From: Vulcanimicrobiota bacterium
GTDB taxonomy: Bacteria; Vulcanimicrobiota; Vulcanimicrobiia; Vulcanimicrobiales; Vulcanimicrobiaceae
Assembly (NCBI GenBank): GCA_013036105.1
Contig: JAAXCX010000008.1
Coordinates: forward strand, 55,947 to 119,946
DNA length: 64,000 nucleotides
Reading direction: 5' to 3'
Part shown: positions 1 to 8,995 of the stretch, piece by piece
How the letters are laid out: each line of letters starts with the position of its first letter
Position numbering within the stretch: the first letter of the stretch is position 1
Translations under genes and position numbers: made by a program
The notes under the pieces: generated by a model
Told to the model about the DNA's origin: nothing
The model's database searches: none
The model's input: only the letters and a program-made list of their open reading frames with translations

Positions 1-582
1 CAAGCGGAGCCTTTTCGCGCACCGTGACGTGCGCGCCCGGGCGCAATCCGACGTCGCCCAAGTAGCGCAAGATCTCCGGAACTTCTTCGGTGACGCCTTG
101 CACGATCGCGTCGCTGCCGACGTCGATTTGCGCGAGCGGAACGCCGTCGCGCTGCGGAGCGCTCAAGTCTTTAGGCGGAATCGGCAAGCCGTGCGGACAG
201 ACTTTGGGATCGCCCAGAATCTCGATCAGGCGCGCTTCCATTTTCTCGGTGATCGCATGTTCAAGCATGCACGCTTCGGATTGAACTTCATCCCACGGCA
301 TGCCCAAAACGTTGGTCAGCAGACACTCCGCCAGTCGGTGGCGGCGCACCACGCGAACGGCAACTTCCAGCCCCTTCTGCGTGAGCTTCACTTCGCCACG
401 CGCGACGTATTCGAGATGGCCTTCGGACGCGAGCTTTTTCAGCATGCCCGAGACCGACGCCGGCGCGACGCCCAATTCCGAAGCCAGGCCCGAGGTCGTA
501 ACGCCCGGCCCTTCGCGCTCAAGCCGGTAAACGGCTTCGAGATACTCCTCGGTAGATTCCGCGAAGTGGCTGTGCCCCGACA
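1..582 (-). CDS. DtxR/MntR-family metal-dependent repressor (C-terminal end beyond the window)
   Basis: The frame is open from an ATG at 582 to the left edge, giving 194 codons without a stop. The N-terminus (MSGHSHFAESTEEYLEAVYR) and the following winged helix (TTSGLASELGVAPASVSGML) are typical of DtxR-type regulators. They are followed by the dimerisation and metal-binding region with CMLEH and CPHG motifs, then the start of an SH3-like FeoA domain (VGSDAIVQGV). Family members bind Fe2+ or Mn2+ and repress metal-uptake genes. The only neighbour visible is add, 24 bases upstream on the same strand, so regulatory targets cannot be inferred. Whether it senses iron or manganese is not decidable here. 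Confidence 0.85.
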
Positions 583-606
583 TGTCCGAGCCTTTCGACG
601 CCGGGC

Positions 607-1653
607 TTAGGCTTCCGGGCCAAAGGCAGCGAGGCGCTCGCGCAACCGCATTTTGGTTTGCGGGGACGCAAAGGCGGCCTCGATCGCGTTGCGCGTGAAA
701 CGCAGGGGAGCGTCCTCGCCGGCAATTTCGGCCGCGTAGGCCAATTCCTCGGTTATCGTTGTTTTGAAAATTGCAGGATCGTCCGCATCGATCGTGACGA
801 TACATCCCGCCGCGTCGAGATCGACCAACGGATGCGGAGCTTCGCCAAGCGCAACGCCGGTGAGAAAATTCGAAGTCGGGCACACTTCCAACGGAATCTT
901 CTTCTCGACCAGCAGCCGCATGACCGCGGGATCTTCAAGCGCACGAATCCCGTGACCGATGCGTTCGGCGCGCAGCGATTCAACGGCGGCGCGGACGCTT
1001 GCCGCTCCCGCGCTCTCGCCCGCGTGCACCACGCAATGCAAACCGCGGGCGCGCGCGAAATCGAAGCACCCCTCAAAAAGTTCGGCCGGATAGTGCGCTT
1101 CATCGCCGCCCAAGCCAACGCCGATCACGCCGAGGTCTTGCAGCTCGACGGCGAGTTTAGCCGTGGTCATCGCGCTCTCAACGCCGAAATTTCGCGTCAG
1201 GTCAACGATAAATGAAATTTCGATGCCGTCCGTTTTGCGCGCCGCTTCGCACGCGGCGCGAATCGCGGCCATGCACGCGCGCACGTCGATGCTTTTGTGA
1301 AAGTATCGCCAAACCGACGGCGAGACGAAGAGCTCCGCATACGCAACGTTCTGCGCAATCGCGTCTTCGATATATTGTGACGCGAGCAGCTGATAATCGG
1401 CCGGCCCGGCCAGCGAGCGGCTGACGGCGGCGAACGTGAGCAGAAAGCCTTCGAAATCTTTGAACGTGTAGGGATCCGCCGCGCCGGCCGGCGACTCGTC
1501 GGCCGGGAACGGCCCGGCGCCGCGTGGGCGATACGTCAGCGCAACCCCGTGCTGGCGCGCGAGGTCTATGAACGTGGCCGGACGCAGCGTGCCCTCTAAA
1601 TGGCAATGCAACTGCACCTTAGGCATCTTCCGCAGGAGTTCGGAGGTCATCAT
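607..1653 (-). CDS. add: Adenosine deaminase
   Basis: This 348-residue amidohydrolase converts adenosine to inosine in purine salvage. The zinc-binding HxH (VQLHCHLEGT) lies near the N-terminus. It is followed by GLGGDE, the HAGE motif with catalytic Glu and zinc His, RIGHG, CPTSN and TIDADDP, in the family order. I chose the ATG at 1653 because the longer reading frame, from 1710, would run through the initiator tRNA on the other strand. A second ATG directly follows at 1650, and no strong Shine-Dalgarno separates the two. The gene is 24 bases ahead of the DtxR-type gene and may be co-transcribed with it. Confidence 0.93.
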   Translation of the reverse strand: MMTSELLRKMPKVQLHCHLEGTLRPATFIDLARQHGVALTYRPRGAGPFPADESPAGAADPYTFKDFEGFLLTFAAVSRSLAGPADYQLLASQYIEDAIAQNVAYAELFVSPSVWRYFHKSIDVRACMAAIRAACEAARKTDGIEISFIVDLTRNFGVESAMTTAKLAVELQDLGVIGVGLGGDEAHYPAELFEGCFDFARARGLHCVVHAGESAGAASVRAAVESLRAERIGHGIRALEDPAVMRLLVEKKIPLEVCPTSNFLTGVALGEAPHPLVDLDAAGCIVTIDADDPAIFKTTITEELAYAAEIAGEDAPLRFTRNAIEAAFASPQTKMRLRERLAAFGPEA

Positions 1654-1673
1654 ACCGTATAAGAGTCTTCCGC

Positions 1674-1747
<74 letters not shown>

Positions 1748-1752
1748 CCTGT

Positions 1753-1793
1753 ACAGGTCCACTTATTGATCGATAAGTGGACCTGTTTTTTTT
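1753..1793 (+). terminator. Intrinsic terminator of the tRNA-fMet gene
   Basis: A perfect 14-bp stem (1753-1766 with 1773-1786) with a six-base loop is followed by eight T residues at 1786-1793. It begins six bases after the mature tRNA, so the tRNA is a monocistronic unit. Confidence 0.93.
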
Positions 1794-1865
1794 GATTCCG
1801 GACAAAACAGCTTGGAAATGGCGGCGATCGAATCTTCCTTATATGTGGCGGACTGATCCACTATC

Positions 1866-2768
1866 CTACCGCCGAGGCTCCAGATACTCCGCCGGTTCCA
1901 CCAGGCAGAATCCGGGCATGTCGCGGGCGAGCTCGCGCAGGATGCCGAGGTGGCCTGACCCGATCAGGAGCAGATCCCGATCGTGCGGTCGCTTTGTCTC
2001 GCGAACGACGTTGGCCCAGATGCGAAAGTTTCGCTTGTACCAGTTGAGCAGCGTGTCGGTCTTGGTGTACAGAGCCACGTCGCTAGGGTCATCCTCGAAG
2101 AAGCTCATATATCCGAGATAATCCGGCAACCACTGATCCTCGCGGTTTGCATAGGCGAGGTTCTCCGCGATGCTATGCTGGCGAATACGGAGTTCTTCAG
2201 GGCTAAGCTGCCGCGGCTTTTGCGGCGTCGGTGGCGCAGCGCTCTGGGCAGGCGCGGCGGGCTGCCCGCGACCGAAGTCTACCTCATCGTAAGTGAGTCC
2301 GCTCATGAACATCGGGAAATCGACAGGGGTTATGGCCGCGAGCTCCATCCGCTTGGCGAGCCTGAAGCCGATCTGATCGATCTCGTTTCGAGTCAGCTCA
2401 TACTTTCCGGACAGGTATGCCGTGTATTGTTGCTGCTCCGCCGGGCTCGAATACGGCGCTTCGACCATGACCTTGGTTGGCCGGAACCGCGCCAGCTGCT
2501 CGACTACGCCGGCGATTTCATTCTGTCGCCTGGGCGCAAGGACGTCATCGGCCTCCATCTTGACGAAATCGAGCTCCGGGTTGGCCATGTGATAGGTGCC
2601 CAGGATCATGATCGGCGAGCGGTCGGGCGGGCAGGCTTCGGCTGTCGCGACCGGGTCGAACTTCGTCTTTTGCGTGGCGGCGACGGCGCCCGAACTGAAC
2701 ATGGCCCCAAACGCTAATAGCGCAATCGCGGCGCAAAAGCGCAGAAAGCCGCGCTTCGAACTGTTCAT
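1866..2768 (-). CDS. Secreted DUF5694-like protein (TraB/ChaN-like fold)
   Basis: The 300-residue product starts with MNSSKRGFLRFCAAIALL and a signal peptide ending near GAVAAT, so it is exported. The mature part has LGTYHMANPELD near the N-terminus and LLIGSGHLGILREL near the C-terminus. This spacing of GxxH and GSGH motifs is characteristic of the EreA/TIKI/TraB-like superfamily to which DUF5694 belongs. A proline- and alanine-rich linker lies at about residues 190-210. The ATG at 2768 was chosen over one at 2807 because it places the signal peptide at the N-terminus. The substrate is unknown. Confidence 0.7.
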   Translation of the reverse strand: MNSSKRGFLRFCAAIALLAFGAMFSSGAVAATQKTKFDPVATAEACPPDRSPIMILGTYHMANPELDFVKMEADDVLAPRRQNEIAGVVEQLARFRPTKVMVEAPYSSPAEQQQYTAYLSGKYELTRNEIDQIGFRLAKRMELAAITPVDFPMFMSGLTYDEVDFGRGQPAAPAQSAAPPTPQKPRQLSPEELRIRQHSIAENLAYANREDQWLPDYLGYMSFFEDDPSDVALYTKTDTLLNWYKRNFRIWANVVRETKRPHDRDLLLIGSGHLGILRELARDMPGFCLVEPAEYLEPRR

Positions 2769-2987
2769 ACCGATGAACCTTAACCCCCAAGGAATGTAGC
2801 CCCACACCTAAATTATTAAGTCATAGTAATCGAGGATGCGGCGGACGTCAACCGATTGCATTTTTTACGAGAGGTTTTTTACGTGCCGCCGTTTGTTAAG
2901 TTCGCGCACGTACCAAACGCGAAGCGCACTAATTGGGTACATTACTACCAGTTGATCAGGTTCTACGCCCAGCGAGCGCCTACTTGT

Positions 2988-3016
2988 TTGACAATCAACG
3001 ACGCTCTTTTCATAAG
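2988..3016 (+). promoter_or_regulatory. Possible sigma-70-type promoter of the propeller lipoprotein gene
   Basis: TTGACA at 2988-2993, a 17-base spacer and CATAAG at 3011-3016 match a housekeeping promoter, with a perfect -35 and four of six -10 bases. Start of transcription would fall only about ten bases before the ATG at 3033, leaving the AGGGG ribosome site (3020-3024) at the very 5' end. A hairpin GCTCTT/AAGAGC (3003-3008 with 3014-3019) overlaps the -10. The rest of the 264-base divergent intergenic region (2769-3032) is comparatively AT-rich. It has a direct repeat TTTTTTACG at about 2869 and 2883 and shows nothing else recognisable. Confidence 0.4.
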
Positions 3017-3032
3017 AGCAGGGGTGGACACC

Positions 3033-4082
3033 ATGATCAGCATTTTGCATTTCAGGACTTTTAGCTTTGGCCGCATTCTTGCGAGTACATCGCTGCTTGC
3101 GTTGAGTTTAGCCGCCTGTAGCGGTGGCTCAAGCGGCGGCTCCGCCGGAGGCGGAGGCATTGGCGGCGGCCTGCCGCCGGTTGCGCCGGCTACAACAGCC
3201 GGTGTGATCACCGAATATGCCGTTCCGACGGCCAATTCTTTTCCGTATGGGATTACGGAAGCCGCGGATGGCAACATCTGGTTTACGGAAAACGGCGGCA
3301 ACAAGATCGGAAAGCTCACTCCGAACGGCACCTTCAGTGAATATGCGATCCCAACCGGGAGTTCGAGTCCTGAAGGCATCGCCGCCAGCAAGGACGGCTT
3401 TCTCTACTTCACCGAAAGCCAAGCGAACAAACTCGCGCGGATCGACACGAGCGGCAACATCCTCGAGGGCCCCGTGCCAACTGCGAACTCCTGGCCTTAC
3501 AACATTAACCCAGGGGCCGATGGGAACATCTGGTTCACGGAATACATCGGGAACAACGTCGCCAAGGCCGACACTTCGACCGGCGCAATCGTCGAGTTTC
3601 CCATCCCCACCCTCAATTCGGCGCCGCGCGGCATCACCGCCGGCCCGGACGGAAACACGTGGTTCGTCGAGAGCAACGGCAACAAGATTGGAAAGATTAC
3701 CCCAGCCGGCGCAATCACAGAATATCCGATTCCTGGGGTTCCTGGACCGCAACGCATCGCAACCGGTCCCGACGGCAACCTCTGGTTTACCGAGAACGCC
3801 AGCGGCAAGATCGGCAAAATTACGCCCACCGGAACGATCACGGAATATCCGCTCCCCTTGGCAGCGTCTCAGCCTACGGGTATAACCGCCGGCCACGACG
3901 GCAATATGTGGTTCTGCGAAAGTGCGGGCAACAAGATCGGACGCATAACGATCTCCGGCACGATCACCGAGTATGCCATTCCAACGCCCGGCTCCGGGCC
4001 CGAAACCATCGCTGTGGGCTCTGACGGCAACCTCTGGTTCGACGAACAGCTCGGAAACAAGATCGGAAAGATCACACCGTAG
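3033..4082 (+). CDS. Seven-repeat beta-propeller lipoprotein (virginiamycin B lyase-like)
   Basis: The 349-residue product has a lipoprotein signal with the lipobox around LSLAAC, then a Gly/Ser-rich spacer. It continues with seven repeats of about 42 residues, each with a DGNxWFTE core followed by GNKIGKITP. This is the repeat type of the Vgb-like streptogramin lyase propellers, and seven copies make one closed propeller. The ATG at 3033 follows AGGGG by eight bases and puts the signal peptide first. The family name does not establish lyase activity, and a structural or binding role at the cell surface is as likely. The last 11 bases overlap the convergent neighbour. Confidence 0.8.
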   Translation: MISILHFRTFSFGRILASTSLLALSLAACSGGSSGGSAGGGGIGGGLPPVAPATTAGVITEYAVPTANSFPYGITEAADGNIWFTENGGNKIGKLTPNGTFSEYAIPTGSSSPEGIAASKDGFLYFTESQANKLARIDTSGNILEGPVPTANSWPYNINPGADGNIWFTEYIGNNVAKADTSTGAIVEFPIPTLNSAPRGITAGPDGNTWFVESNGNKIGKITPAGAITEYPIPGVPGPQRIATGPDGNLWFTENASGKIGKITPTGTITEYPLPLAASQPTGITAGHDGNMWFCESAGNKIGRITISGTITEYAIPTPGSGPETIAVGSDGNLWFDEQLGNKIGKITP

Positions 4083-5040
4083 GAGTGCTCGAGGGAGCCG
4101 GCAGTGGCGCGCCGCCGCAGAGCGTGCGCATCGACTGCTGAGCTCCCGCATCCGTATAGCTCGATGGATGCAGGTACGAAAGCACAAACGTTCCGTCCAT
4201 GCCCTGCGCGGCTGCCACGCTGTATGTCATGCCGAAGCCGGGCGGTACGGTGAACTGGGCCGTGGCCAACAGGCCCGGCGTTCCGCAGAACTTCAGTTTC
4301 TGAACCGACGCGCGATACTTCACCGAATGCTGCGTGCCGGATGCTGACGTGGGCGCCATCTGTGCCGCCGACAGAAGGTCCGGCATACCGCGTGCTTTCA
4401 GCATCCACATCGTCTGCAAAGGCGCATTGCCGAGCCAAATGCCGCCAAGTTCGAAGTCTAAACCCTTTTGCAGTGCGCTCCACCCGGATGGGGGAGTCGC
4501 GTCGGGCAAACCGCCGCCCGGCAGCGGACACGCCGAACGCACCGCCGATTCGATCGCGGGATCGGGCTTGCTCGACGTCCGCACGTAGACCGTCGCGTAT
4601 GTCAGCCCGCGCTGCGAGAGCGTGGTCGTCTCAATGAATGCCGGTTTCGAACCGTAGAGATGTAGCGTTGAAACGCTTGCCGTGGCACCGCATACCTTCG
4701 AAGAGGCCGTCGCCATCGTCAGTTTCTGCTTCGTCTTCGCACTCGCGAACACGTTACGAAGTTGCGCGAGCAACGCGGCGACGATCCCCGACGGAAGCGG
4801 AAGCACCGCTTGCGCAAAGACTCCGCCGCCGGCCGGGCCGCCCGTTCCGGGTCCGCGCCACATATTCTTGATCTCCGTGAGCGTAAAGCCGCGCGGCAAT
4901 TGCACCCAATCCGCCGGCGCGACAAATGGCGCGGCTAGCGGCGCCGGGGAAGGCGATGGCGCGGGCGTCGATTGGGCGGACGAAGGAAGCGCGTTGCTCA
5001 GCAGCAATGCGCCAATCAGGAGTGCATACAAGCTCCTCAC
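4072..5040 (-). CDS. Secreted protein with two tandem copies of an unrecognised domain
   Basis: The 322-residue product starts with a signal peptide (MRSLYALLIGALLLSNALPS) and a Pro/Ser linker. The mature part is two repeats of about 130 residues. Each begins with a Trp-centred segment (DWVQLPRG and GWSALQKG), contains an IW.G or MWRG motif, then a central Cys-Gly pair (KVCGA and KFCGT), and ends in another Cys (SACP and TLCG). The paired cysteines suggest one disulfide per repeat. I do not recognise the family. It is convergent with the propeller lipoprotein gene and lies 18 bases upstream of kbl's end. Confidence 0.7.
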   Translation of the reverse strand: MRSLYALLIGALLLSNALPSSAQSTPAPSPSPAPLAAPFVAPADWVQLPRGFTLTEIKNMWRGPGTGGPAGGGVFAQAVLPLPSGIVAALLAQLRNVFASAKTKQKLTMATASSKVCGATASVSTLHLYGSKPAFIETTTLSQRGLTYATVYVRTSSKPDPAIESAVRSACPLPGGGLPDATPPSGWSALQKGLDFELGGIWLGNAPLQTMWMLKARGMPDLLSAAQMAPTSASGTQHSVKYRASVQKLKFCGTPGLLATAQFTVPPGFGMTYSVAAAQGMDGTFVLSYLHPSSYTDAGAQQSMRTLCGGAPLPAPSSTPTV

Positions 5041-5058
5041 GCTAACCGGCTTCCTTTC

Positions 5059-6249
5059 TTAGATTAAGCCGACTTCTTTTCCGACGCCGGCAAAAGCCGC
5101 CAAGGCACGATCCATCTCGTCCGTGGTGAGCTTGGCGCTGATTTGTACGCGAATGCGGGCCGTGCCTTCGGGGACCACCGGGAAGCCAAATCCCGTTACG
5201 AAAACACCTCGCTTCAGCAGCCGGTCGCTCATGGCGATCGCGAAGGACGTTTCGCCAACGATGATCGGAACGATCGCGCTATCCCCTTCGAGCGGTTTGA
5301 ATCCAAGCGCCACCAGCTTTTCGCGAAAGTATCGCGTGTTATCGCGCAGCCGCCCGACCAGCTCGGGGTGCTCGTCCAGATAATCGATCGCTTCAAGCGA
5401 ACTGCACGCCACCGTCGCGGGCAAAGCGTTGGAGAACAATTGCGGCCGCGACCTTTGGATCAGCGTGTCGATCAGGGCGTGACTGCCCGCGACAAATCCG
5501 CCGGCGGCTCCGCCCAGCGCCTTTCCGAGCGTACCGGTGATGATGTCAACCTGTCCATCCAAACCGAAGTGCTCGATCGTACCGCGGCCGGTCTTTCCCA
5601 TCACCCCGGTGCCGTGCGAGTCGTCGACGACCGTAACCGCGTTATATTTCTTGGCGAGCTCGACGATCTCCGGAAGCTTCGCTAGACTGCCTTCCATCGA
5701 AAAGACGCCATCGGTAACGATCAATACCGGCGCCGAGCCTTGCACCGCTTTCAGTTTCTCCTCGAGATCGCGCATGTCGCTGTGCTTGTAGCGTTCGCGT
5801 CGTGACTTCGAGGCTAAGCGGCAGCCGTCGATGATCGAGGCATGATTCAACTCGTCGGAGATGATCGCCGAGCCGGTATCGCAGATCGTTGGAAAAAGTC
5901 CGGTATTGGCGTTCCAGCAAGAAACGTATGTGAGCGACGCTTCCGTTCGCAGAAACTGCGCGATGCGATCTTCAAGCTGACGGTGGATATCGAACGTGCC
6001 ACAGATGAAGCGCACCGACGCCGTGCCGGCGCCGTATGTATCCAAGCCGCGCTTGCCGGCTTCAATCACGGCGGCTTCGTCCGATAGACCGAGATAATTG
6101 TTGCTGGAGAGGACGATGACGTCGCCGGCCTCCTCCATGTGCACTTCGGGAGCCATCGGCGTCGTTAGGTGGCGCAGCGTTTTGTAAGTGCCGGCGGCTT
6201 TGAGTTTTTCGATCTCGCTCTGAAGGCTGCGTTCGAAAGCGGTGTTCAC
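5059..6249 (-). CDS. kbl: 2-amino-3-ketobutyrate CoA ligase (glycine C-acetyltransferase)
   Basis: This 396-residue PLP enzyme cleaves 2-amino-3-oxobutyrate with CoA to glycine and acetyl-CoA, the second step of threonine degradation. The PLP lysine lies in TGTLGKALGG, and SSNNYLGL and DDSHGTGVMG are family signatures. Its length matches E. coli Kbl. The GTG at 6249 overlaps the tdh stop (GTGA), with AAGGAA a few bases upstream. A longer in-frame extension to 6402 exists but would lie inside tdh. The overlap with tdh implies translational coupling and joint expression. Confidence 0.95.
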   Translation of the reverse strand: MNTAFERSLQSEIEKLKAAGTYKTLRHLTTPMAPEVHMEEAGDVIVLSSNNYLGLSDEAAVIEAGKRGLDTYGAGTASVRFICGTFDIHRQLEDRIAQFLRTEASLTYVSCWNANTGLFPTICDTGSAIISDELNHASIIDGCRLASKSRRERYKHSDMRDLEEKLKAVQGSAPVLIVTDGVFSMEGSLAKLPEIVELAKKYNAVTVVDDSHGTGVMGKTGRGTIEHFGLDGQVDIITGTLGKALGGAAGGFVAGSHALIDTLIQRSRPQLFSNALPATVACSSLEAIDYLDEHPELVGRLRDNTRYFREKLVALGFKPLEGDSAIVPIIVGETSFAIAMSDRLLKRGVFVTGFGFPVVPEGTARIRVQISAKLTTDEMDRALAAFAGVGKEVGLI

Positions 6250-7286
6250 GCGATTCCTTTCAAGTCCAAGACGATTTTCGCGGCTTCGCCGCTGCGCATC
6301 AAAGCAAAACCCCGTTCGAATTGATCGAACGGGATCACATGTGTGATGATCGGTTTCAAATCGACGCGGCCGCTGCGAACCAGCTCTTCGGTTTGATACC
6401 ACGTTTCGAACATTCGGCGCCCATTGATACCGAGCAGCGTCAAGCCTTTGAAGATCACCCGATCGGCCAGGTCGATCGTGACGTTCTCCGACGGTATGCC
6501 CAGCAGCGCAGCGCAGCCGCCCTTGCGCACGGCGCGCAAACCGGTGTCGAGCGCCTGGGGATTCCCCGACATCTCCAAGAGCACGTCAACGCCTTCGCCG
6601 CGCGTTGCCGCCACAATTTTTTCCACGACTTGCGCATCGGTGGCGGAAAACGCCTCGTCCGCGCCGAGTTTCTTCGCCAGATCCAGTTTGGCGGGGTTGA
6701 TGTCAACGGCGTACACGGCCGAAGCTCCAGCCGCTCGCGCGACGGGTATGGCCATCAGTCCAATCGATCCCACGCCCATGATGAGCACGGACTTTACGCT
6801 GACGCCCGCAGCCATAACGCAATGCACTGCGTTGCCCAGCGGATCGAAGACGGCCGCGAATTCGTCGGGAATAGATGCGTCGAGCTTCCAGACGTTGCTT
6901 TCGGGCATCGCGATATACTCGGCGAACGCGCCGTCACGATCGACGCCGATGATCTTCAGGTTTTCGCACAAATGGGCTTGTCCGGTGCGGCATAAGAAAC
7001 AGGTGCCATCAGCGATGTGGCCTTCGGCGGAAACGCGATCGCCGGGCCCAACCATGCGGACAGAGCTGCCTACCGCAGTAACGCGGCCCATAAATTCGTG
7101 CCCCATGACCAGCGGCGGCTTTATGCGGCTTTGCGCCCACTTGTCCCAAGAAAAAATGTGGAGGTCGCTGCCGCAGATACCGGCTTTCTCGACCCGAATG
7201 AGGACGTCCGATGGCCCGAATTCGGGAACCGGAACGTCGCAAATTTCGAACCCCGGCTTGGGCGCCGTCTTGCAGAGCGCGCGCAT
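6246..7286 (-). CDS. tdh: L-threonine 3-dehydrogenase
   Basis: This 346-residue zinc-dependent medium-chain dehydrogenase oxidises threonine with NAD+ to 2-amino-3-oxobutyrate, which Kbl then cleaves. The catalytic zinc site (GICGSDLH, GHEFMG) and the Rossmann stretch (MGVGSIGLMAIPVARAAG) are present. The structural-zinc loop reads HIADGTCFLCRTGQAHLC, so the first of the four usual cysteines is Asp. The ATG at 7286 matches the E. coli N-terminus and has AGG nine bases upstream. Another ATG at 7295 is possible. It forms a two-gene operon with kbl. Confidence 0.94.
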   Translation of the reverse strand: MRALCKTAPKPGFEICDVPVPEFGPSDVLIRVEKAGICGSDLHIFSWDKWAQSRIKPPLVMGHEFMGRVTAVGSSVRMVGPGDRVSAEGHIADGTCFLCRTGQAHLCENLKIIGVDRDGAFAEYIAMPESNVWKLDASIPDEFAAVFDPLGNAVHCVMAAGVSVKSVLIMGVGSIGLMAIPVARAAGASAVYAVDINPAKLDLAKKLGADEAFSATDAQVVEKIVAATRGEGVDVLLEMSGNPQALDTGLRAVRKGGCAALLGIPSENVTIDLADRVIFKGLTLLGINGRRMFETWYQTEELVRSGRVDLKPIITHVIPFDQFERGFALMRSGEAAKIVLDLKGIA

Positions 7287-7373
7287 GAAGGCCATCCTAT
7301 TCGCAGGCGCGATAGGATTACATCCCTTGCTTACCCAAGCGCCCTTCGAGCAACCGCTGCCTCAAGCAAGCCG

Positions 7374-7667
7374 ATGGACGATACACAAAAAACTAATAAA
7401 ATCGAAGCAATTTACGATCTGCGAGAAGCCGTAGAGCAAAAGGTTCATGCCGAGAAAGAGCTCGAGGCTCGCCCTTCGGCGGAGAATCGTGACGCTCTCC
7501 TCGACGCGCAGCTTGCCGTCGAAGCAAAGACGCAAGACGCCATCGAGTCATGCCTGGAATGCGGAACGTGTCACGCCCCCGAGGAGCCGCACCGCGGGGT
7601 GGTCGAGCGTGACGGCAATGTCCTAGGCGTAAACTTTAACGACGCACCACAGAAGGACGGCGGTTAG
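7374..7667 (+). CDS. Small acidic helical protein with a CLECGTCH motif, unknown function
   Basis: This is a 97-residue frame starting MDDTQKTNKIEAIYD. The first 60 residues are Glu/Lys/Ala-rich and look like a helical hairpin or coiled coil. They are followed by CLECGTCHAPEEPHRG, a compact cluster of two CxxC pairs that share Cys and could bind zinc. No signal peptide or membrane segment is visible. It is divergent from tdh and its stop overlaps the convergent anti-sigma ATPase stop by four bases. The ribosome site is weak, so the gene call rests on codon usage and the composed ending. Confidence 0.55.
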   Translation: MDDTQKTNKIEAIYDLREAVEQKVHAEKELEARPSAENRDALLDAQLAVEAKTQDAIESCLECGTCHAPEEPHRGVVERDGNVLGVNFNDAPQKDGG

Positions 7668-8092
7668 GCACGCCGTCGCTCGTCGGCGTCGCAAGAGACG
7701 GCGTTCGGTAACCGCTTACACAGCCGCAACCTCGTCCCGTGCTCACTGTACTCCATTTCATCCATCAACTCACGCATGATGAACGTGCCGTATCCGCGCG
7801 CTGAATTCGACATCGGCCGCACGTAGTCGGATGCGTTCCATCGTGCGAAACCCGCGCCGCTGTCTTTGACCTCGATGACCAGTTCGCGGCCCTCGCAGGT
7901 GCAGCTGATGTCGATAGAAGTGCCGTTGGTATGCCCGTGCTCGGCCGAATTCGAGAGCGCTTCGCCGACCGCGTACTCAATGTCGCCCAGCTCTTCACCA
8001 GAAAACCACTGCCGGGCAAAGTCTACGACGGCGCGCCGGGCCGGCCCGACGCACTCGTAAGCGCTGGGGAACTGCTTGCGGAACTCCGCCAT
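7664..8092 (-). CDS. Anti-sigma factor-type serine kinase / HATPase (RsbW-like)
   Basis: The 142-residue GHKL ATPase has the N-box EALSNSAEHGH, the G1 box DSGAGF and the G2-like region RGYGTFIM, which are the ATP-site motifs of RsbW/SpoIIAB-type proteins. Such proteins bind a sigma factor or an STAS anti-anti-sigma factor and phosphorylate the latter in partner switching. No sigma or STAS gene lies beside it. The only other partner-switch component in the window is the GAF-PP2C-HATPase protein at 26 kb, so a link between the two is conjecture. Confidence 0.82.
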   Translation of the reverse strand: MAEFRKQFPSAYECVGPARRAVVDFARQWFSGEELGDIEYAVGEALSNSAEHGHTNGTSIDISCTCEGRELVIEVKDSGAGFARWNASDYVRPMSNSARGYGTFIMRELMDEMEYSEHGTRLRLCKRLPNAVSCDADERRRA

Positions 8093-8111
8093 AGGGTCTT
8101 AAGAATTTCCC

Positions 8112-8165
8112 GGTGGGGCCGCCCACCTAAACCTGCAGGCAGCCCCCCGGAGTCTCGGGAGGCTG
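8112..8165 (-). terminator. Two stacked intergenic hairpins after pstS
   Basis: Between the end of pstS and the RsbW-like gene are two stems. One is 8140-8148 with 8157-8165 (9 bp, one mismatch), the other 8112-8117 with 8122-8127 (6 bp, perfect, four-base loop). Neither is followed by a clear T-run, so termination is only suggested by position at the end of the Pho operon. Confidence 0.35.
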
Positions 8166-8170
8166 GGGCG

Positions 8171-8980
8171 CTAGCGGTTCGTCTCTTTGACTTTCATGCG
8201 GCTGATGGGAATGTAGCCCAGTTTTTCTAGCAACCCGGTGTTGGAGGCGATGTAGTTGATGAAATCCGCCACATCGGACGAGGGCTTACCTTTTGTGAAG
8301 ATATGCTCGTACGACCAAATGGGGTATTTCCCGGTGACGATCGTCCCTTCGGACGGCGCGACGCCATTGATCTTTGCGACCGTGATTGGTTTGCCACGCG
8401 TATAGGCAAGCGCGACGTACGAGATCGACCCAGGAGTTGAGGCGACCGTGGTGACCACTGTTCCGGAGCTGTCTACGGTGAGACCCGCTTCGTTTATTTT
8501 CGAAACTCCCATCATGGTGGCATTAAAGACGGCGCGAGTGCCTGATGTGCGCGGCCGGTTGATGATGACAATCCCTTGGTCCGTCCCGCCGACGTCTTTC
8601 CAATTTGTGGTTCGTCCTGAAAAAATTGCCCGAATTTGCGCGGATGAAAGCGAGCTCACGTTTGCCGAAGGGTTCACGATGACGGCAAAACCCACCGCTG
8701 CGACCTTATGATCCATCAGCCCCGAGTTGCCCGGAGCGATGACATCGGAATCACCCAGCTCCGCGGCGCCCGACCTCGCTTGCGCGATCCCCACGTAGGA
8801 ACCGCCTCCGGAGACGGAGATGTCGATGCCTTGATGCGCCTGAGAATACTCAGTTGCAGCCTGTTTGACTAACGGAAGCAAGGCGGTCGAGCCGGCGGCG
8901 GTAATCTGCGTGTCCGCCGCAGCGGCCGCGGGAATGACGAACATCGTAAGCGCGATCGCGGTAAGCAGACGTATAATCAT
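8171..8980 (-). CDS. pstS: Phosphate ABC transporter, periplasmic phosphate-binding protein
   Basis: The 269-residue product has a signal peptide (cleavage near AAAADT) and the PstS/PBP-like pattern: ITAAGSTALLPLVKQAA, VSGGGSYVGIAQ, and NRPRTSGTRAVF. These are the segments that form the phosphate-binding cleft. It delivers phosphate to PstCAB. Unusually it is the last gene of the cluster, 15 bases after the porin gene, and not the first. It therefore probably depends on the porin promoter and its Pho-box-like repeats. Confidence 0.92.
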   Translation of the reverse strand: MIIRLLTAIALTMFVIPAAAAADTQITAAGSTALLPLVKQAATEYSQAHQGIDISVSGGGSYVGIAQARSGAAELGDSDVIAPGNSGLMDHKVAAVGFAVIVNPSANVSSLSSAQIRAIFSGRTTNWKDVGGTDQGIVIINRPRTSGTRAVFNATMMGVSKINEAGLTVDSSGTVVTTVASTPGSISYVALAYTRGKPITVAKINGVAPSEGTIVTGKYPIWSYEHIFTKGKPSSDVADFINYIASNTGLLEKLGYIPISRMKVKETNR

Positions 8981-8995
8981 GCGTAGTTTCTCCTT

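Noticed and set aside
8140..8165. Strong terminator after pstS
   Set aside because: The stems are real but lack a T-run on the needed strand, so it is listed only as a weak candidate.
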